A stretch of 64,000 nt of DNA from Shewanella indica (GCF_002836975.1 NZ_NIJK01000029.1:275100-339099), one strand, 5' to 3'; numbered from the stretch's first letter, positions 16,939 through 26,478 are shown. Numbers and translations: made by a program. The notes: generated from the letters alone by a model not told the origin.

Positions 16939-17841
16939 ATGCAATACCGACATATAGACTCATCCAGACATCTAGAACTGCGCGAATTTTATATAGATAG
17001 CGTGCTTTTGGTGCGTCTGTACTCGGGTCGTGGCTGGGTCAGTATCAATGGTGAACGACTGAACGTAAACCAGGATACTCTGCTGATCATTCCCCGTTTT
17101 GCCCACATCTCCTGTCATATAGAAGCGGCGCAGCAACCGCTGACGCTACAAACGCTGACGCTGGATGAAGCTTTGCTGGAAGAGTTGGCCGTCGACTATC
17201 TGCCGGGCCAATGTCAGACAGATGGTCACTATCGCCGCTACGCCCTGAGTACGCCGGATGCCGCCAGAGACAACTTTGAACTGCTGCGGCTCACCCATGA
17301 ACTGGTAAACCCAACCCCCCAGGCCCCCTGTCTGCTACGCCAATGTCAGTATTTTATCCTCAAGGCGATACTGGCCGCCGGAGTCGATCTGTTCAATACC
17401 CTCAGAGTCAAATATGACGAACCCAGGGAAAGAGCGCTGGCACGCCTGATCATGACAGATCCCGGTCATAAATGGACCCTGGAACAAGTCGCCGCCCGTC
17501 TGTATACCAGCCCGGCCACACTCAGGCGTCACTTGCAACAGGAAGGCTACAGTTTCAGTAAGTTATTGCTGGAAGTGCGCATGGGGGTGGCTCTCAACTA
17601 TTTGACCTTCACCGACTTCCCGGTCAGCCGGGTCAGCAAGCTGTCCGGGTTTCACAGCCCGGCCTATTTCTGCGACAAGTTCAAGCAGCATCAGGGAATG
17701 ACACCGCTGCAGTTTCGCAGTCATTCCCGCAGCGGCAACGACATTCTGGCGCTGTTTGCCCTCAAGGATAGCGGCTCACCTGGGCACAGACGTCCATCAC
17801 TGGTGCTGGCGGAACCTCCGGAAACAACAACTGCGAAATAA
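16939..17841 (+). CDS. AraC-family regulator upstream of urease (UreR-like candidate)
   Basis: A 300-residue protein with an N-terminal cupin-like sensing part and a C-terminal double helix-turn-helix of AraC type (about residues 170-270, including SPATLRRHLQQEGYS and SGFHSPAYFCDKFKQHQGMTP). It stands in the same direction right before the urease genes. The urea-responsive activator UreR of Proteus and plasmid-borne E. coli urease is of the same family, size and position. The function is therefore likely activation of ureDABCEFG, possibly by urea. This rests on context, not on a recognised UreR signature. Confidence 0.7.
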   Translation: MQYRHIDSSRHLELREFYIDSVLLVRLYSGRGWVSINGERLNVNQDTLLIIPRFAHISCHIEAAQQPLTLQTLTLDEALLEELAVDYLPGQCQTDGHYRRYALSTPDAARDNFELLRLTHELVNPTPQAPCLLRQCQYFILKAILAAGVDLFNTLRVKYDEPRERALARLIMTDPGHKWTLEQVAARLYTSPATLRRHLQQEGYSFSKLLLEVRMGVALNYLTFTDFPVSRVSKLSGFHSPAYFCDKFKQHQGMTPLQFRSHSRSGNDILALFALKDSGSPGHRRPSLVLAEPPETTTAK

Positions 17842-17871
17842 AATGAGCAGATAACGAAATGAATTCGCTTG

Positions 17872-17908
17872 GGCGACTCTTGTCGCCATGCTTGACAACT
17901 CCTATGAT
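17872..17908 (+). promoter_or_regulatory. Candidate urease promoter with overlapping palindrome
   Basis: TTGTCG (17880-17885) and TATGAT (17903-17908) are 17 bases apart, a fair sigma-70 pair about 115 bases before ureD. A perfect inverted repeat GGCGAC-TCTT-GTCGCC (17872-17887) covers the -35 box and could be an operator, possibly for the AraC-type regulator. The rest of the gap 17842-18023 shows nothing else clear. Confidence 0.4.
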
Positions 17909-18023
17909 CTCCGGCGTCCGTCGACCTTTCTCTCTTCGCCCTACCGCTTAGTTTTCTGCGGTGCATCCAGGGCGTGGTCGACGCCGAACTGATCGAAATC
18001 GAGTCCAACTTTCAAACAACTAG

Positions 18024-18902
18024 ATGCCTTTTGACAATTCCTGGGCAGGGGTAAGTGTGTCTGTAATTCCTATAACGCATGCCAACTGGCGTGCCCGACT
18101 CTATCTGCGCTATGGCCCCAGACGGGGGCAAACCCGGCTGCTGCAAAGGGAACAATTTGGTCCCTTGCTGGTGCAACGCCCGTTTCAGGCCGAAGCCGGG
18201 GTCTGCCACACCTATCTATTACATCCACCGGGCGGTGTAGTCGGCGGCGACCAGCTGCAAATTATTATCGCCGCCGACAGCGGTGCCCACAGCCTGGTAA
18301 CCACTCCGGGCGCCGGTAAGTTTTACCGTAGCGGCGGCCAATATGCGGCTCAGCAACTGCAACTGCAAGTGGCCGATGGCGCCCTGCTGGAATGGCTGCC
18401 CCAGGAAACCCTGTTTTTCCCCGGTGCCTGTGCCCGCCTGGAAACCCGCATAGAGCTGGTCACAGGTGCACGCTTCATCGGCTGGGAGATGCTCTGCTTC
18501 GGTCGCCCTGTGCTCAAGGAATGCTTCAGCCATGGCGATATTCGCGGCCGCAGCCAAATTTATCTGGATGGCGAGCTGCGCCTGTCCGAAGGCCTGTTTC
18601 TGCAGCAGGCCGGCAACCCAGAGCAGTTGGCGGGATTGCAAACCTATCCCATGCAGGGCAACTGCTACGTTTTCCCCGCCGATGCGCAGTTGCTGGCGTT
18701 GGTACGCCAGGCATTGACGACCTTCGCCGCAGGCACAAACGACTTTGAATACGGTGCCACCCTGGTAGACGGCATTCTTTGTATCCGTTTGCTGGGACAC
18801 CAAACCGAAGTGCTGATGACGGCCTTGATTGCCGTCTGGCAACAGATCCACCAACACTGGCACGGACGTCTGCCGCAGCCGCCAAGGATTTGGGCGACCT
18901 GA
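18024..18902 (+). CDS. ureD: Urease accessory protein UreD (UreH)
   Basis: A 292-residue urease chaperone that binds the apo-urease with UreF and UreG to let nickel and CO2 reach the active site. Family blocks seen include HPPGGVVGGDQL, TTPGAGKFYRS and the WLPQETLFFPG segment. It is the first gene of the urease operon. ATG 18024 has no Shine-Dalgarno sequence. GTG 18057, eleven codons in, has AGGGGT upstream and may be the true start. It ends 15 bases before ureA. Confidence 0.93.
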   Translation: MPFDNSWAGVSVSVIPITHANWRARLYLRYGPRRGQTRLLQREQFGPLLVQRPFQAEAGVCHTYLLHPPGGVVGGDQLQIIIAADSGAHSLVTTPGAGKFYRSGGQYAAQQLQLQVADGALLEWLPQETLFFPGACARLETRIELVTGARFIGWEMLCFGRPVLKECFSHGDIRGRSQIYLDGELRLSEGLFLQQAGNPEQLAGLQTYPMQGNCYVFPADAQLLALVRQALTTFAAGTNDFEYGATLVDGILCIRLLGHQTEVLMTALIAVWQQIHQHWHGRLPQPPRIWAT

Positions 18903-18917
18903 TAGCGAGACCAGAAG

Positions 18918-19220
18918 ATGGAATTGACCCCAAGAGAAAAAGACAAACTGTTGTTGTTCACCGCCGGGCTGGTGGCTGAACGTCGCCGGGCCCGAGGCCT
19001 GAAGCTGAACTACCCGGAAGCGGTAGCCCTGATCTCCTGTGAAATCATGGAGCGGGCCCGCGACGGCAAGACGGTGGCCGAATTGATGAACTACGGCCGC
19101 ACCATACTCAGTGCCGAGGATGTGATGGAGGGCGTCCCTGAGATGATCAGCGACATTCAGGTGGAATGCACCTTCCCCGACGGCACCAAGTTGGTGTCGA
19201 TCCACGAACCGATAATCTGA
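18918..19220 (+). CDS. ureA: Urease gamma subunit
   Basis: A 100-residue structural subunit of urease (urea to ammonia and carbamate), full length for the three-subunit bacterial form. It starts [14 protein letters not shown] and contains [11 protein letters not shown] and the conserved VEGVP-like segment (MEGVPEMI). It lies 15 bases after ureD and 13 bases before ureB. Confidence 0.97.
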   Translation: MELTPREKDKLLLFTAGLVAERRRARGLKLNYPEAVALISCEIMERARDGKTVAELMNYGRTILSAEDVMEGVPEMISDIQVECTFPDGTKLVSIHEPII

Positions 19221-19233
19221 TTGGAGGCAGCGG

Positions 19234-19554
19234 ATGATCCCGGGCGAATACCGCCTCAATGAGGCACTGGGCGACATTGAAATCAACACTGACCTGCCCA
19301 AGTTGAAAATTTCGGTGGCTAATCTGGGTGACAGGCCAATTCAGGTCGGCTCGCATTTCCACTTTTACGAGGTCAACCCCCAACTGGCGTTCGAGCGCGA
19401 GCAAACCAAGGGGTTAAGGCTAAATATTCCGGCCGGCATGGCAATCCGTTTCGAGCCCGGCCAGCAAAGAACCGTGGAGCTGGTGCCCTTTGGCGGTCGC
19501 CGGACCATTTATGGTTTTCGCGGCGCTATTATGGGCGCACTGGAGGCAAAATGA
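19234..19554 (+). CDS. ureB: Urease beta subunit
   Basis: A 106-residue structural subunit, normal length. It contains the family motif [19 protein letters not shown] and the C-terminal [25 protein letters not shown] ribosome site precedes ATG 19234. Its stop overlaps the ureC start by 4 bases (ATGA), which couples translation of the two subunits. Confidence 0.97.
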   Translation: MIPGEYRLNEALGDIEINTDLPKLKISVANLGDRPIQVGSHFHFYEVNPQLAFEREQTKGLRLNIPAGMAIRFEPGQQRTVELVPFGGRRTIYGFRGAIMGALEAK

Positions 19555-21254
19555 GCAAGTTATCACGACGGGCCTACGCCGACATGTATGGCCCAACTAA
19601 GGGCGACCGGGTACGGCTGGCCGACACTGAGCTCTTCCTCGAAGTAGAGCAGGATTACTGCCGTTACGGCGAAGAGGTCAAGTTTGGTGGCGGCAAGGTG
19701 ATCCGCGATGGCATGGGCCAGAGCCAGGCACTGGCGGCCGACTGTGTCGACTTGGTGATCACCAACGCCCTGATCTTGGATTACTGGGGCATAGTCAAGG
19801 CAGACATAGGCATTAAAGACGGCCGCATTCAGGCCATAGGCAAGGCCGGTAACCCAGATGTGCAGGATGGTGTCAACATAGTAGTTGGCCCGGCAACCGA
19901 AGTGGTGGCCGGTGAAGGCAAGCTGGTCACCGCCGGAGGGGTGGATACCCATATCCACTTTATCTGCCCACAACAGGCCGAAGAAGGTCTGGTCAGTGGC
20001 GTCACCACTTTTATCGGTGGCGGCACAGGGCCTGTGGCCGGCAGTAACGCCACCACAGTCACTCCGGGGATCTGGAACATGCACCGGATGCTGGAAGCCG
20101 TGGACTCACTGCCAATCAACATAGGCCTGTTCGCCAAGGGCAATGTCAGCAATAAGGAAGCACTGCGGGAACAGATAGCGGCCGGAGCCATGGGTTTCAA
20201 GATCCACGAGGACTGGGGGGCTACACCAGCCGCCATAGATCATTGCCTGCAGGTGGCCGATGAGATGGATGTGCAGGTAGCCATTCACTCGGACACACTC
20301 AACGAAGCCGGTTTCTATGAAGAAACCATTAAGGCGATCGATGGCCGGGTCATTCATGTGTTTCACACCGAAGGCGCCGGTGGCGGCCATGCCCCGGATG
20401 TGATCAAGTCAGTAGGAGAAGCCAATATTCTGCCGGCCTCCACCAATCCCACCATGCCTTACACAGTCAACACTGTGGATGAGCACTTGGATATGCTGAT
20501 GGTCTGTCATCACCTGGATCCGGCCATTCCCGAAGATGTAGCCTTTGCCGAGTCGCGCATTCGCCGTGAGACCATAGCCGCCGAGGACATACTGCATGAT
20601 CTCGGAGCCATCTCAGTGATGTCCTCCGACTCCCAGGCCATGGGCCGGGTCGGGGAAGTGATAATGCGTACCTGGCAATGTGCCCACAAGATGAAGCTGC
20701 AGCGCGGGCCTCTGACGGGAGACACGGAGCACAACGATAACCAACGCATTAAGCGCTATCTGGCCAAGTACACCATCAACCCGGCGATCGCCCATGGCAT
20801 AGCCCATGAGGTGGGTTCGATAGAGCCGGGCAAACTGGCCGATATCGTGCTCTGGGATCCGGCATTTTTCGGGGTTAAACCCGCACTGGTGCTCAAGTGT
20901 GGCCTGACCGCTTACGCCCCTATGGGCGACATCAATGCGGCCATCCCCACTCCGCAACCCGTGCACTATCGCCCCATGTATGCCTGTTTTGGCCAGGCGC
21001 TGCACAGCAGCTCCATGCTGTTTCTGTCCAAAGCGGCCATCGCAGCGGATATCCCAGGTAAGTTGGGGCTCAAGAGTCGCATAGGTGAAGTGAGGGGCTG
21101 TCGCAACATAAGTAAAAAACAGATGCTGCATAACGACTATACCCCGGAGATCCAACTGGACTCCCAAACCTATGAAGTCAAGGCCGATGGTATGCCGCTG
21201 GTGTGTGAACCGGCCACTGAGTTGCCCATGACCCAGCGCTACTTCCTGTTCTGA
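19551..21254 (+). CDS. ureC: Urease alpha (catalytic) subunit
   Basis: The 567-residue catalytic subunit has the standard length and every active-site element I can check. These are the His pair in [10 protein letters not shown], the lysine to be carbamylated in [12 protein letters not shown], the nickel His residues in VAIHSDT and [13 protein letters not shown], the flap Cys-His in [10 protein letters not shown], and the Asp ligand in [12 protein letters not shown]. It should therefore be an active urease once loaded with two nickel ions. Confidence 0.98.
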   Translation: MSKLSRRAYADMYGPTKGDRVRLADTELFLEVEQDYCRYGEEVKFGGGKVIRDGMGQSQALAADCVDLVITNALILDYWGIVKADIGIKDGRIQAIGKAGNPDVQDGVNIVVGPATEVVAGEGKLVTAGGVDTHIHFICPQQAEEGLVSGVTTFIGGGTGPVAGSNATTVTPGIWNMHRMLEAVDSLPINIGLFAKGNVSNKEALREQIAAGAMGFKIHEDWGATPAAIDHCLQVADEMDVQVAIHSDTLNEAGFYEETIKAIDGRVIHVFHTEGAGGGHAPDVIKSVGEANILPASTNPTMPYTVNTVDEHLDMLMVCHHLDPAIPEDVAFAESRIRRETIAAEDILHDLGAISVMSSDSQAMGRVGEVIMRTWQCAHKMKLQRGPLTGDTEHNDNQRIKRYLAKYTINPAIAHGIAHEVGSIEPGKLADIVLWDPAFFGVKPALVLKCGLTAYAPMGDINAAIPTPQPVHYRPMYACFGQALHSSSMLFLSKAAIAADIPGKLGLKSRIGEVRGCRNISKKQMLHNDYTPEIQLDSQTYEVKADGMPLVCEPATELPMTQRYFLF

Positions 21255-21289
21255 TATACAGGCCTTGAAACCAAGAGGAGCAAGTTTAG

Positions 21290-21820
21290 ATGATCTATTT
21301 CTGTCAACGCCTGGAAGCCGATGAATGCCAACAGCTCCCGACACTGCAGCTGTGGCTGTCGATGGATGAGCGGGTTCGCAGCCGCCAAAGAGTGACCTTG
21401 AGTGACGGCAGCGAAGCCGGATTGTTTCTGCCACGCAGTACTGTCCTCAAAGAAGGCGATATTCTCAAGGCAGAAACGGGCGAGTTGGCCAAGGTTTGTG
21501 CCAAGACCGAGAACCTGTCCGTGGTCAGCAGTTCAGACCCACTGCTGCTGGCTCGTGCCTGCTATCACCTGGGGAATAGTCATGTGCCGCTGCAGATAAC
21601 CCAAGGCCAATGCTGTTACCTGCACGATCATGTTCTGGACGAGATGATTAAGGGACTCGGACTCACGGTCAGCTATCGCCAGGACAAGTTCCAACCCGAG
21701 GCGGGAGCCTATGGTGGCAGTGCCCACGGCCATAATCACGGCCATAATCACTCCCATGCTCACGACCACAATCACGGCCATAGTCACGGACATGGTCACG
21801 ACCACAGCCATGAGCACTAA
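21290..21820 (+). CDS. ureE: Urease accessory nickel metallochaperone UreE, His-rich tail
   Basis: A 176-residue nickel-binding protein that hands nickel to UreG. It has the UreE N-terminal domain ([12 protein letters not shown]) and the Ni-binding domain ([15 protein letters not shown]). From about residue 144 a tail of alternating His with Gly, Asn, Ser or Asp runs to the end, as in the His-rich UreE type that binds several nickel ions. AAGAGGAGC precedes ATG 21290. Its last codons overlap the ureF start. Confidence 0.95.
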   Translation: MIYFCQRLEADECQQLPTLQLWLSMDERVRSRQRVTLSDGSEAGLFLPRSTVLKEGDILKAETGELAKVCAKTENLSVVSSSDPLLLARACYHLGNSHVPLQITQGQCCYLHDHVLDEMIKGLGLTVSYRQDKFQPEAGAYGGSAHGHNHGHNHSHAHDHNHGHSHGHGHDHSHEH

Positions 21821-22553
21821 TATCAACCCAGGCCGGGTTCCAGCCCATGGGCAGCTGGGCCTTGAGCCTCAGACCAAGGCACCCGGCGAGCTTGGCCGCT
21901 TGCGCCTCTATCAGTTGGTGAGTCCGTCTCTGCCTGTGGGGGGCTTTACCTATTCCCAAGGACTGGAGTGGGCCATAGAGCGGGGCTGGGTCAAAGACCC
22001 TGTCACCCTGGGACACTGGCTGCAAAACCAACTTAAAGACAGCCTGGCCACCTTGGAGCTGCCCTTGCTGATGCGTCTGTGCCAGGCGCTGGCGCAAGAA
22101 CACATCTCTGCGGCGAGCGACTATTGCCGATTACTGCTGGCCAGTCGCGAAACCGCAGAACTAAGGCAGGAAGAACGCCAGCGCGGTCAGGCCTTTGCCA
22201 AACTGCTGCCACAGCTGGGGATCCCACTTGCGCCCGAGGAGCGGGAGCTGGTGCTGCAAACCCAACTGGCGGCCTTTGCCCTCGCAGCCAAACACTGGCA
22301 ACTGCCGACATATGAACTGTGTGAAGCCTATTGCTGGAGCTGGCTCGAAAATGCCGTCACTGCCGGCGTCAAGCTGATCCCCCTGGGACAGAGTGCCGGT
22401 CAGCAGCTGTTGCTGCAACTGAGCGCCGAGATCCCCGAGGCGCTGCAAAAGGCGCAAGACTGGCCCGAAGCCGATATCGGCAGTTATACCCCGGCACTGG
22501 CCATTGCCAGTGCCCGCCATGAAACCCAATACACCCGACTGTTTCGTTCATGA
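21810..22553 (+). CDS. ureF: Urease accessory protein UreF
   Basis: A 247-residue chaperone of the UreD-UreF-UreG complex. Recognisable blocks are the [18 protein letters not shown] segment near residue 45 and the C-terminal [13 protein letters not shown]. The frame is open further upstream through the His-tail coding part of ureE, but ATG 21810 gives the normal family length and overlaps the ureE end by 11 bases. Its stop overlaps an ATG at 22550. Confidence 0.94.
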   Translation: MSTNINPGRVPAHGQLGLEPQTKAPGELGRLRLYQLVSPSLPVGGFTYSQGLEWAIERGWVKDPVTLGHWLQNQLKDSLATLELPLLMRLCQALAQEHISAASDYCRLLLASRETAELRQEERQRGQAFAKLLPQLGIPLAPEERELVLQTQLAAFALAAKHWQLPTYELCEAYCWSWLENAVTAGVKLIPLGQSAGQQLLLQLSAEIPEALQKAQDWPEADIGSYTPALAIASARHETQYTRLFRS

Positions 22554-22561
22554 GAGAAAAT

Positions 22562-23182
22562 ATGCAAACAACCAAACAACCTTTGCGCATAGGCGTTGGC
22601 GGCCCCGTTGGTTCGGGCAAGACAGCACTGTTGGAAGTTCTGTGCAAGGCGATGCGTGACAACTACAACCTGGCCGTGGTCACCAACGATATCTATACCC
22701 AGGAAGACGCCAAAATTCTCACCCGCGCCGAGGCCTTGAGCGCCGACCGCATCATAGGCGTGGAAACCGGTGGCTGCCCCCATACGGCAATTCGCGAAGA
22801 CGCCTCTATGAATCTCGCGGCAGTGGAAGAACTGACGGCGCGCCATCCCGGCCTGGATCTGGTCTTTGTCGAGAGTGGCGGCGACAACCTCAGTGCCACC
22901 TTCAGCCCGGAACTGGCAGATCTGACCATCTATGTAATAGATGTGGCCGAGGGCGAGAAGATCCCCCGTAAGGGCGGCCCTGGCATTACCCGCTCCGATC
23001 TGCTGGTGATCAACAAGATAGATTTGGCGCCCTATGTCGGTGCCTCGCTGGAAGTGATGGCCGAAGATACCACCAGAATGCGCCCCAACAAGCCTTGGGT
23101 ATTTAGCAACCTCAAGCAGGGGCAAGGGGTGGCTGAAATCATCGACTTTATTGTCACCCAAGGCATGCTGGATCAGCACTGA
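22562..23182 (+). CDS. ureG: Urease accessory GTPase UreG
   Basis: A 206-residue SIMIBI-class GTPase that provides energy and nickel for urease assembly. Seen are the P-loop [13 protein letters not shown], the metal-binding CPH in [30 protein letters not shown] and the [10 protein letters not shown] base-recognition motif. I preferred ATG 22562, with GAGAG 5 bases upstream. An ATG at 22550 overlapping the ureF stop would add four residues. It is the last gene of the cluster and is followed by a terminator. Confidence 0.96.
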   Translation: MQTTKQPLRIGVGGPVGSGKTALLEVLCKAMRDNYNLAVVTNDIYTQEDAKILTRAEALSADRIIGVETGGCPHTAIREDASMNLAAVEELTARHPGLDLVFVESGGDNLSATFSPELADLTIYVIDVAEGEKIPRKGGPGITRSDLLVINKIDLAPYVGASLEVMAEDTTRMRPNKPWVFSNLKQGQGVAEIIDFIVTQGMLDQH

Positions 23183-23189
23183 GCCAGAG

Positions 23190-23222
23190 CAGTGCCTGCC
23201 ACCTGGGCAGGCACTGTTTTTG
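23190..23222 (+). terminator. Rho-independent terminator of the urease operon
   Basis: CAGTGCCTGCC and GGCAGGCACTG form an 11-base stem with a short loop, followed by TTTTT, starting 8 bases after the ureG stop. Confidence 0.9.
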
Positions 23223-23294
23223 ATATCCAGTCCATTAGGTGGCACACCGACCGACTTGTGGCATACTCAGGCGAAACCACCTTGGGAGCCTAAG

Positions 23295-23807
23295 ATGCAT
23301 CTGTGTCACTGCCAACTTGAGCAACATGGCGAGGCGATACGCGCCATCTTCAACCATGCCATTGCCCATACCACAGCCCTTTATGAATACCAGCCAAGGA
23401 GCGAGCAGCAGATCCGCGACTGGTTCGGCGCCAAACAGCAAGGCAACTGGCCGATTCTGGGCGCCGAGGATGAGCAGGGACAACTGTTGGGATTTGCCAG
23501 CTTCGGCCCCTTTCGCGGCTATCCGGCCAACCTCTACTCGGTGGAACACTCTGTGTATGTGCACCCGGAGCATAGAGGCGAGGGAGTGGCGCGCTTTCTG
23601 ATGCAGCATTTGATAAACCAGGCCCGGGAACGCGGCATACGCACCATGGTGGGCGCCATAGATGCCGGAAACCAGGCCAGTATTGCCCTGCACCTGAAGT
23701 TGGGGTTCAAACACTCAGGCACCCTGCCTCAGGTGGGTTATAAGTTCGACCGCTGGCTGGATTTGGCGTTTTATCAGCTTATGCTGCCGGGACCTGCCGA
23801 GCCCTAA
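23295..23807 (+). CDS. GNAT N-acetyltransferase, phosphinothricin-acetyltransferase-like
   Basis: A 170-residue GNAT enzyme resembling the Pat/Bar and YncA (MnaT) group that acetylates amino groups of amino-acid analogues such as phosphinothricin or methionine sulfoximine. Acetyl-CoA binding is shown by HPEHRGEGVARFLMQHL. The ends GAIDAGNQASIALHLKLGF and GYKFDRWLDL are typical of the subfamily. ATG 23295 has GGGAG 8 bases upstream. It follows the urease terminator with its own short leader. Its true substrate is unknown. Confidence 0.85.
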   Translation: MHLCHCQLEQHGEAIRAIFNHAIAHTTALYEYQPRSEQQIRDWFGAKQQGNWPILGAEDEQGQLLGFASFGPFRGYPANLYSVEHSVYVHPEHRGEGVARFLMQHLINQARERGIRTMVGAIDAGNQASIALHLKLGFKHSGTLPQVGYKFDRWLDLAFYQLMLPGPAEP

Positions 23808-23837
23808 CCCTTTCGGGTACGAGTCGATTTTCATCTT

Positions 23838-24548
23838 ATGCCACTGAAAAAATTCATCATTCCCGGGCAATCTGCTATCTGCGTCGCCATCTTCAAGATT
23901 TTCCGTATTCCGCTCAACAACTGAAGCTTGCCCATCGTAGTGCTCTGTGGAGTAGTACTGATAGCCACCTTGATTTGTTGATGAGCTACAGCCATCCCCA
24001 TACCGCCATGGGTAGCCAGATGTACATCACCACCCCGCGGAGCCCCTCAGTGCGCGGCAAGGTCATAGATGTGCCCGTCACCCCCAACAAACTGCTAAAA
24101 GAGGGCGAGTGGCTGTTCCGGGTCAATCCGACTCCTTATCAAACAGAAGTCACCCGGCTGTAAGCCAGCCTGGAGCAGACCAAACAGGCAGTATTGGGGC
24201 TTGACGCTGTCTATAAGGCCGCCGAGGCCAGTCGCATCAAGGCCGAGCTGCTCTTCCGCGCTCTGCCGGGCAAGGTGTTTCAAGCCGAAGTGGTCGAAGT
24301 GCTGCCGGCCTTAGGTGAATCTCAGGTGCAGGCGCAGGGACAGCTCTATGGCTCGTCACAAATTCGCCTCAACGGCCAACCTCTGGTGAAACTCAAGCCG
24401 CTGGATGATCTGAGTCAGTATCATTTGCCACTGGGCACCAATGTGGAGATCGCCATCTATTCCGACAGCTTTGAGCATGTATCAATCATGCATAAGGTAT
24501 TGATAATGAATGAAAAGCTGGCAAAACTATCTCTATCTGGATCACTGA
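23838..24548 (+). pseudogene. Decayed HlyD/YibH-like membrane fusion protein gene
   Basis: Pieces in three frames together follow a YibH-type HlyD-family inner-membrane protein from start to end. The N-terminal membrane segment (SAICVAIFKIFRIPLNN) stops at TGA 23922, probably a former Trp codon. The membrane segment continues (VVLCGVVLIATLI), then a frameshift leads to MSYSHPHT and the biotinyl-lipoyl part (RGKVIDVPVTPN, LFRVNPTPYQTEV). TAA at 24161 probably replaced a Glu codon. Next come the coiled-coil start, a large internal gap, the C-terminal part (QLYGSSQIRLNGQPLVKL, YHLPLGTNVEIAIYS), and a second frameshift restoring the family end MKSWQNYLYLDH at 24510-24548. Intact members have roughly 350-380 residues, and here only about 235 codons remain. 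The gene is clearly dead. Confidence 0.85.
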
Positions 24549-24583
24549 GACTCCTTATCGACGCAAAAGCCTTTGGCAAGAGT

Positions 24584-24615
24584 AAAAAGCCCCGAGGGAA
24601 ACTCCCGGGGCTTTT
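24584..24615. terminator. Bidirectional terminator between the pseudogene and the nhaC-type gene
   Basis: AAAAGCCCC pairs with GGGGCTTTT and an inner GGGA pairs with TCCC around an AAC loop, with a GA bulge. A-run and T-run flank the stem, so it can serve both strands; the minus-strand antiporter gene ends 18 bases away. Confidence 0.85.
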
Positions 24616-24632
24616 GGTATCCTATCTCAGCC

Positions 24633-26213
24633 TCAGCCGATGGCGGCCTCGGGAGCCGCCTGGAAGCGCCTGGCGTGATAGAGGCAGAAGAGTGCAAACC
24701 AGGCGGCACTCACCAGGAAACCGGCCAAGGTGGAATGCAGCAGCCCCATGGCCAGATACCCCAGCGCTGCCCCGAAGGCGACGGTCAGAGCATAAGGCAA
24801 CTGGGTCAGCACATGATCTATATGGTGACAGCCGGCGCCGGTGGCCGACAGAATACTGGTACTGGAGATGGGCGAGCTGTGATCGCCAAACACAGCGCCG
24901 GCCAGCACAGCCGACAACATGGGCAGCAGGAGTTGAATATCGCTGGCGGCGGCCATATCACCGGCGAGCGGCAACATGATACCGAAAGTGCCCCAGCTGG
25001 TGCCTGTGGCAAAAGCCATAGCGCAGGAAAGCACAAACACCACCACAGGCAGCAGCCCTGTGGGCAGGTTGCCGTTGGCCAGGCTGGCGAGATATTTGCC
25101 GGTTTCCATGTCACGCACCACGGCGCCTATGGTCCAGGCAAACAGCAGTATGTTGATCGCCGGCAGCATGGCCATAACGCCTCTGGGGGCGGCACGCAGC
25201 CAAGTGGATATCCCAAGACCGAGACGCAGAGCCAACAGGCCGGACACCGCCAGGCTGCAAAGGGCGCCATAAACCAAAGACGAACCCACATTGGTATGTT
25301 CAAAGGCGCCCAGCACACTGAAGGCCTGACCATTGGTGGCCAATACCTGGGCCCCGGAGTCCAGCATAAAATAGATACTCGCCGCCGTCAGTGTCACTAT
25401 AGGCAACACCATATCCAGCATGCCGCCGCGGCTGTCGGCCGGGGCTTCCATATCCAGCCCTATTGGCCGGCCCTTGGATTCATCCCAGAGCTTGCCTTCG
25501 AGCGCCCGCTGCTCATGCTGTCGCATCGGCCCAATATCCAGTTGGAAGGCGATCACCACCACCACCATGATCAGGGTAAATACCGCATAGAGGTTCATGG
25601 GGATCATCTGCACGAAGGCGGCGATCGGGCTCTGGTCTGTCACCCCATGGGCCACGAGTATGCCGCCCACCAGGGCGATGATATAGGCCCCCCAGGAGGA
25701 GATGGGCATCAATACGCATACAGGCGCCGCGGTTGAGTCCAGCAGATAGGCCAACTTGGCGCGGGAGATCTGGAATCTGTCGGTCACAGGGCGGCAAATG
25801 GGCCCCACCGACAGGCTATGGAAGAAGTCGTCAATAAAGAAGGCAAACACCATCAAGCCGGTGAGCGACTTGGCGCTCTTGCGGCTCTGGCAGCGCCTGG
25901 CGGCCCATTCGGCAAAGGCCCGGGTCGCCCCCGAGGCGGTCATCAAGCTGATAAGCCCACCCAGCAGCAGCATAAACAGCAGCATATTCAGGTTATCGCT
26001 GTTGGGAGCACCATCGACCCAGAAGATTTTCAGCACACTGTCAAACAGATAGCGCAGCGATTGCAGCGGTGAAAACTGCTGTAACATCAGGCTGCCGGCG
26101 ACTATGCCTACTCCAAGGGAGAGCAGTACTCTACGGGTGATGATCGCCAGCGCAACCGCCAGCAGAGGAGGAACTATGGACCAGGGAGAGTCCGCAAAAT
26201 GCATGATATTCAT
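24633..26213 (-). CDS. NhaC-family antiporter, probable lysine transporter
   Basis: A 526-residue inner-membrane protein of the NhaC Na+/H+ antiporter superfamily with about 12 helices. Conserved stretches include FAFFIDDFFHSLSVG, DSTAAPVCVLMPISSWGAY, GTSWGTFGIMLPL and FGDHSSPISSTSILS. Annotation by family alone would call it a sodium/proton antiporter. The leader carries a lysine riboswitch. Comparative work on lysine regulons described such NhaC-type genes in Shewanella and Vibrio as lysine transporters (LysW), so import of lysine is more likely. The ATG at 26213 has its ribosome site AAGAG inside a hairpin (26214-26249). Another ATG at 26204 is in frame. Confidence 0.88.
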   Translation of the reverse strand: MNIMHFADSPWSIVPPLLAVALAIITRRVLLSLGVGIVAGSLMLQQFSPLQSLRYLFDSVLKIFWVDGAPNSDNLNMLLFMLLLGGLISLMTASGATRAFAEWAARRCQSRKSAKSLTGLMVFAFFIDDFFHSLSVGPICRPVTDRFQISRAKLAYLLDSTAAPVCVLMPISSWGAYIIALVGGILVAHGVTDQSPIAAFVQMIPMNLYAVFTLIMVVVVIAFQLDIGPMRQHEQRALEGKLWDESKGRPIGLDMEAPADSRGGMLDMVLPIVTLTAASIYFMLDSGAQVLATNGQAFSVLGAFEHTNVGSSLVYGALCSLAVSGLLALRLGLGISTWLRAAPRGVMAMLPAINILLFAWTIGAVVRDMETGKYLASLANGNLPTGLLPVVVFVLSCAMAFATGTSWGTFGIMLPLAGDMAAASDIQLLLPMLSAVLAGAVFGDHSSPISSTSILSATGAGCHHIDHVLTQLPYALTVAFGAALGYLAMGLLHSTLAGFLVSAAWFALFCLYHARRFQAAPEAAIG

Positions 26214-26249
26214 GATCTCTTTACACCTAAAACAACTAAGGTGGAGATC
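26214..26249 (-). promoter_or_regulatory. Hairpin covering the ribosome-binding site of the nhaC-type gene
   Basis: In the mRNA, GATCTC-CACCT pairs with AGGTG-(TAAA)-GAGATC, directly before the start codon. The 3' arm contains the AGAG Shine-Dalgarno sequence. This is the arrangement of a translational switch, and it lies about 60 bases after the lysine aptamer. Confidence 0.6.
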
Positions 26250-26304
26250 TACCGATAGGATCGAAGAAACTCAGACCAAGGAGGGCAGAAACTTCTCAGC
26301 TCCT

Positions 26305-26478
26305 TCAGGTAGCGCTCCATAGTGGATGACTATGGCAGTCCTGCACCTGTTAGATACAGAACCAGCAGTCAGGTTCGATGGCCTGGCTACTTCGGCGCCG
26401 ACTCCTTTCCCCGGGCCTCAAAGGCATCACCCTCTTCCCGGTTACTCTTAGGCAGCGCGCCTCTACTCAAAGGTATTC
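26305..26478 (-). promoter_or_regulatory. Lysine riboswitch (L box) aptamer
   Basis: On the minus strand the conserved blocks of the lysine aptamer appear in order: GTAGAGGCGCG, AAGAGTAACC, GGGAAGAGGGTGA, CGCCGAAG, an arm with GACTGCTGGTTCTGT, then GGACTGCCATAG and CTATGGAGCGCTACC closing the structure. The RNA lies in the leader of the NhaC-type gene about 90 bases before its start. In this family lysine binding shuts expression down. The rest of the gap 26479-26677 shows no gene. Confidence 0.92.

Noticed and set aside
24573..25736. 387-codon frame opposite the NhaC-type gene
   Set aside because: Gly/Gln/His-rich antisense translation with no recognisable family.
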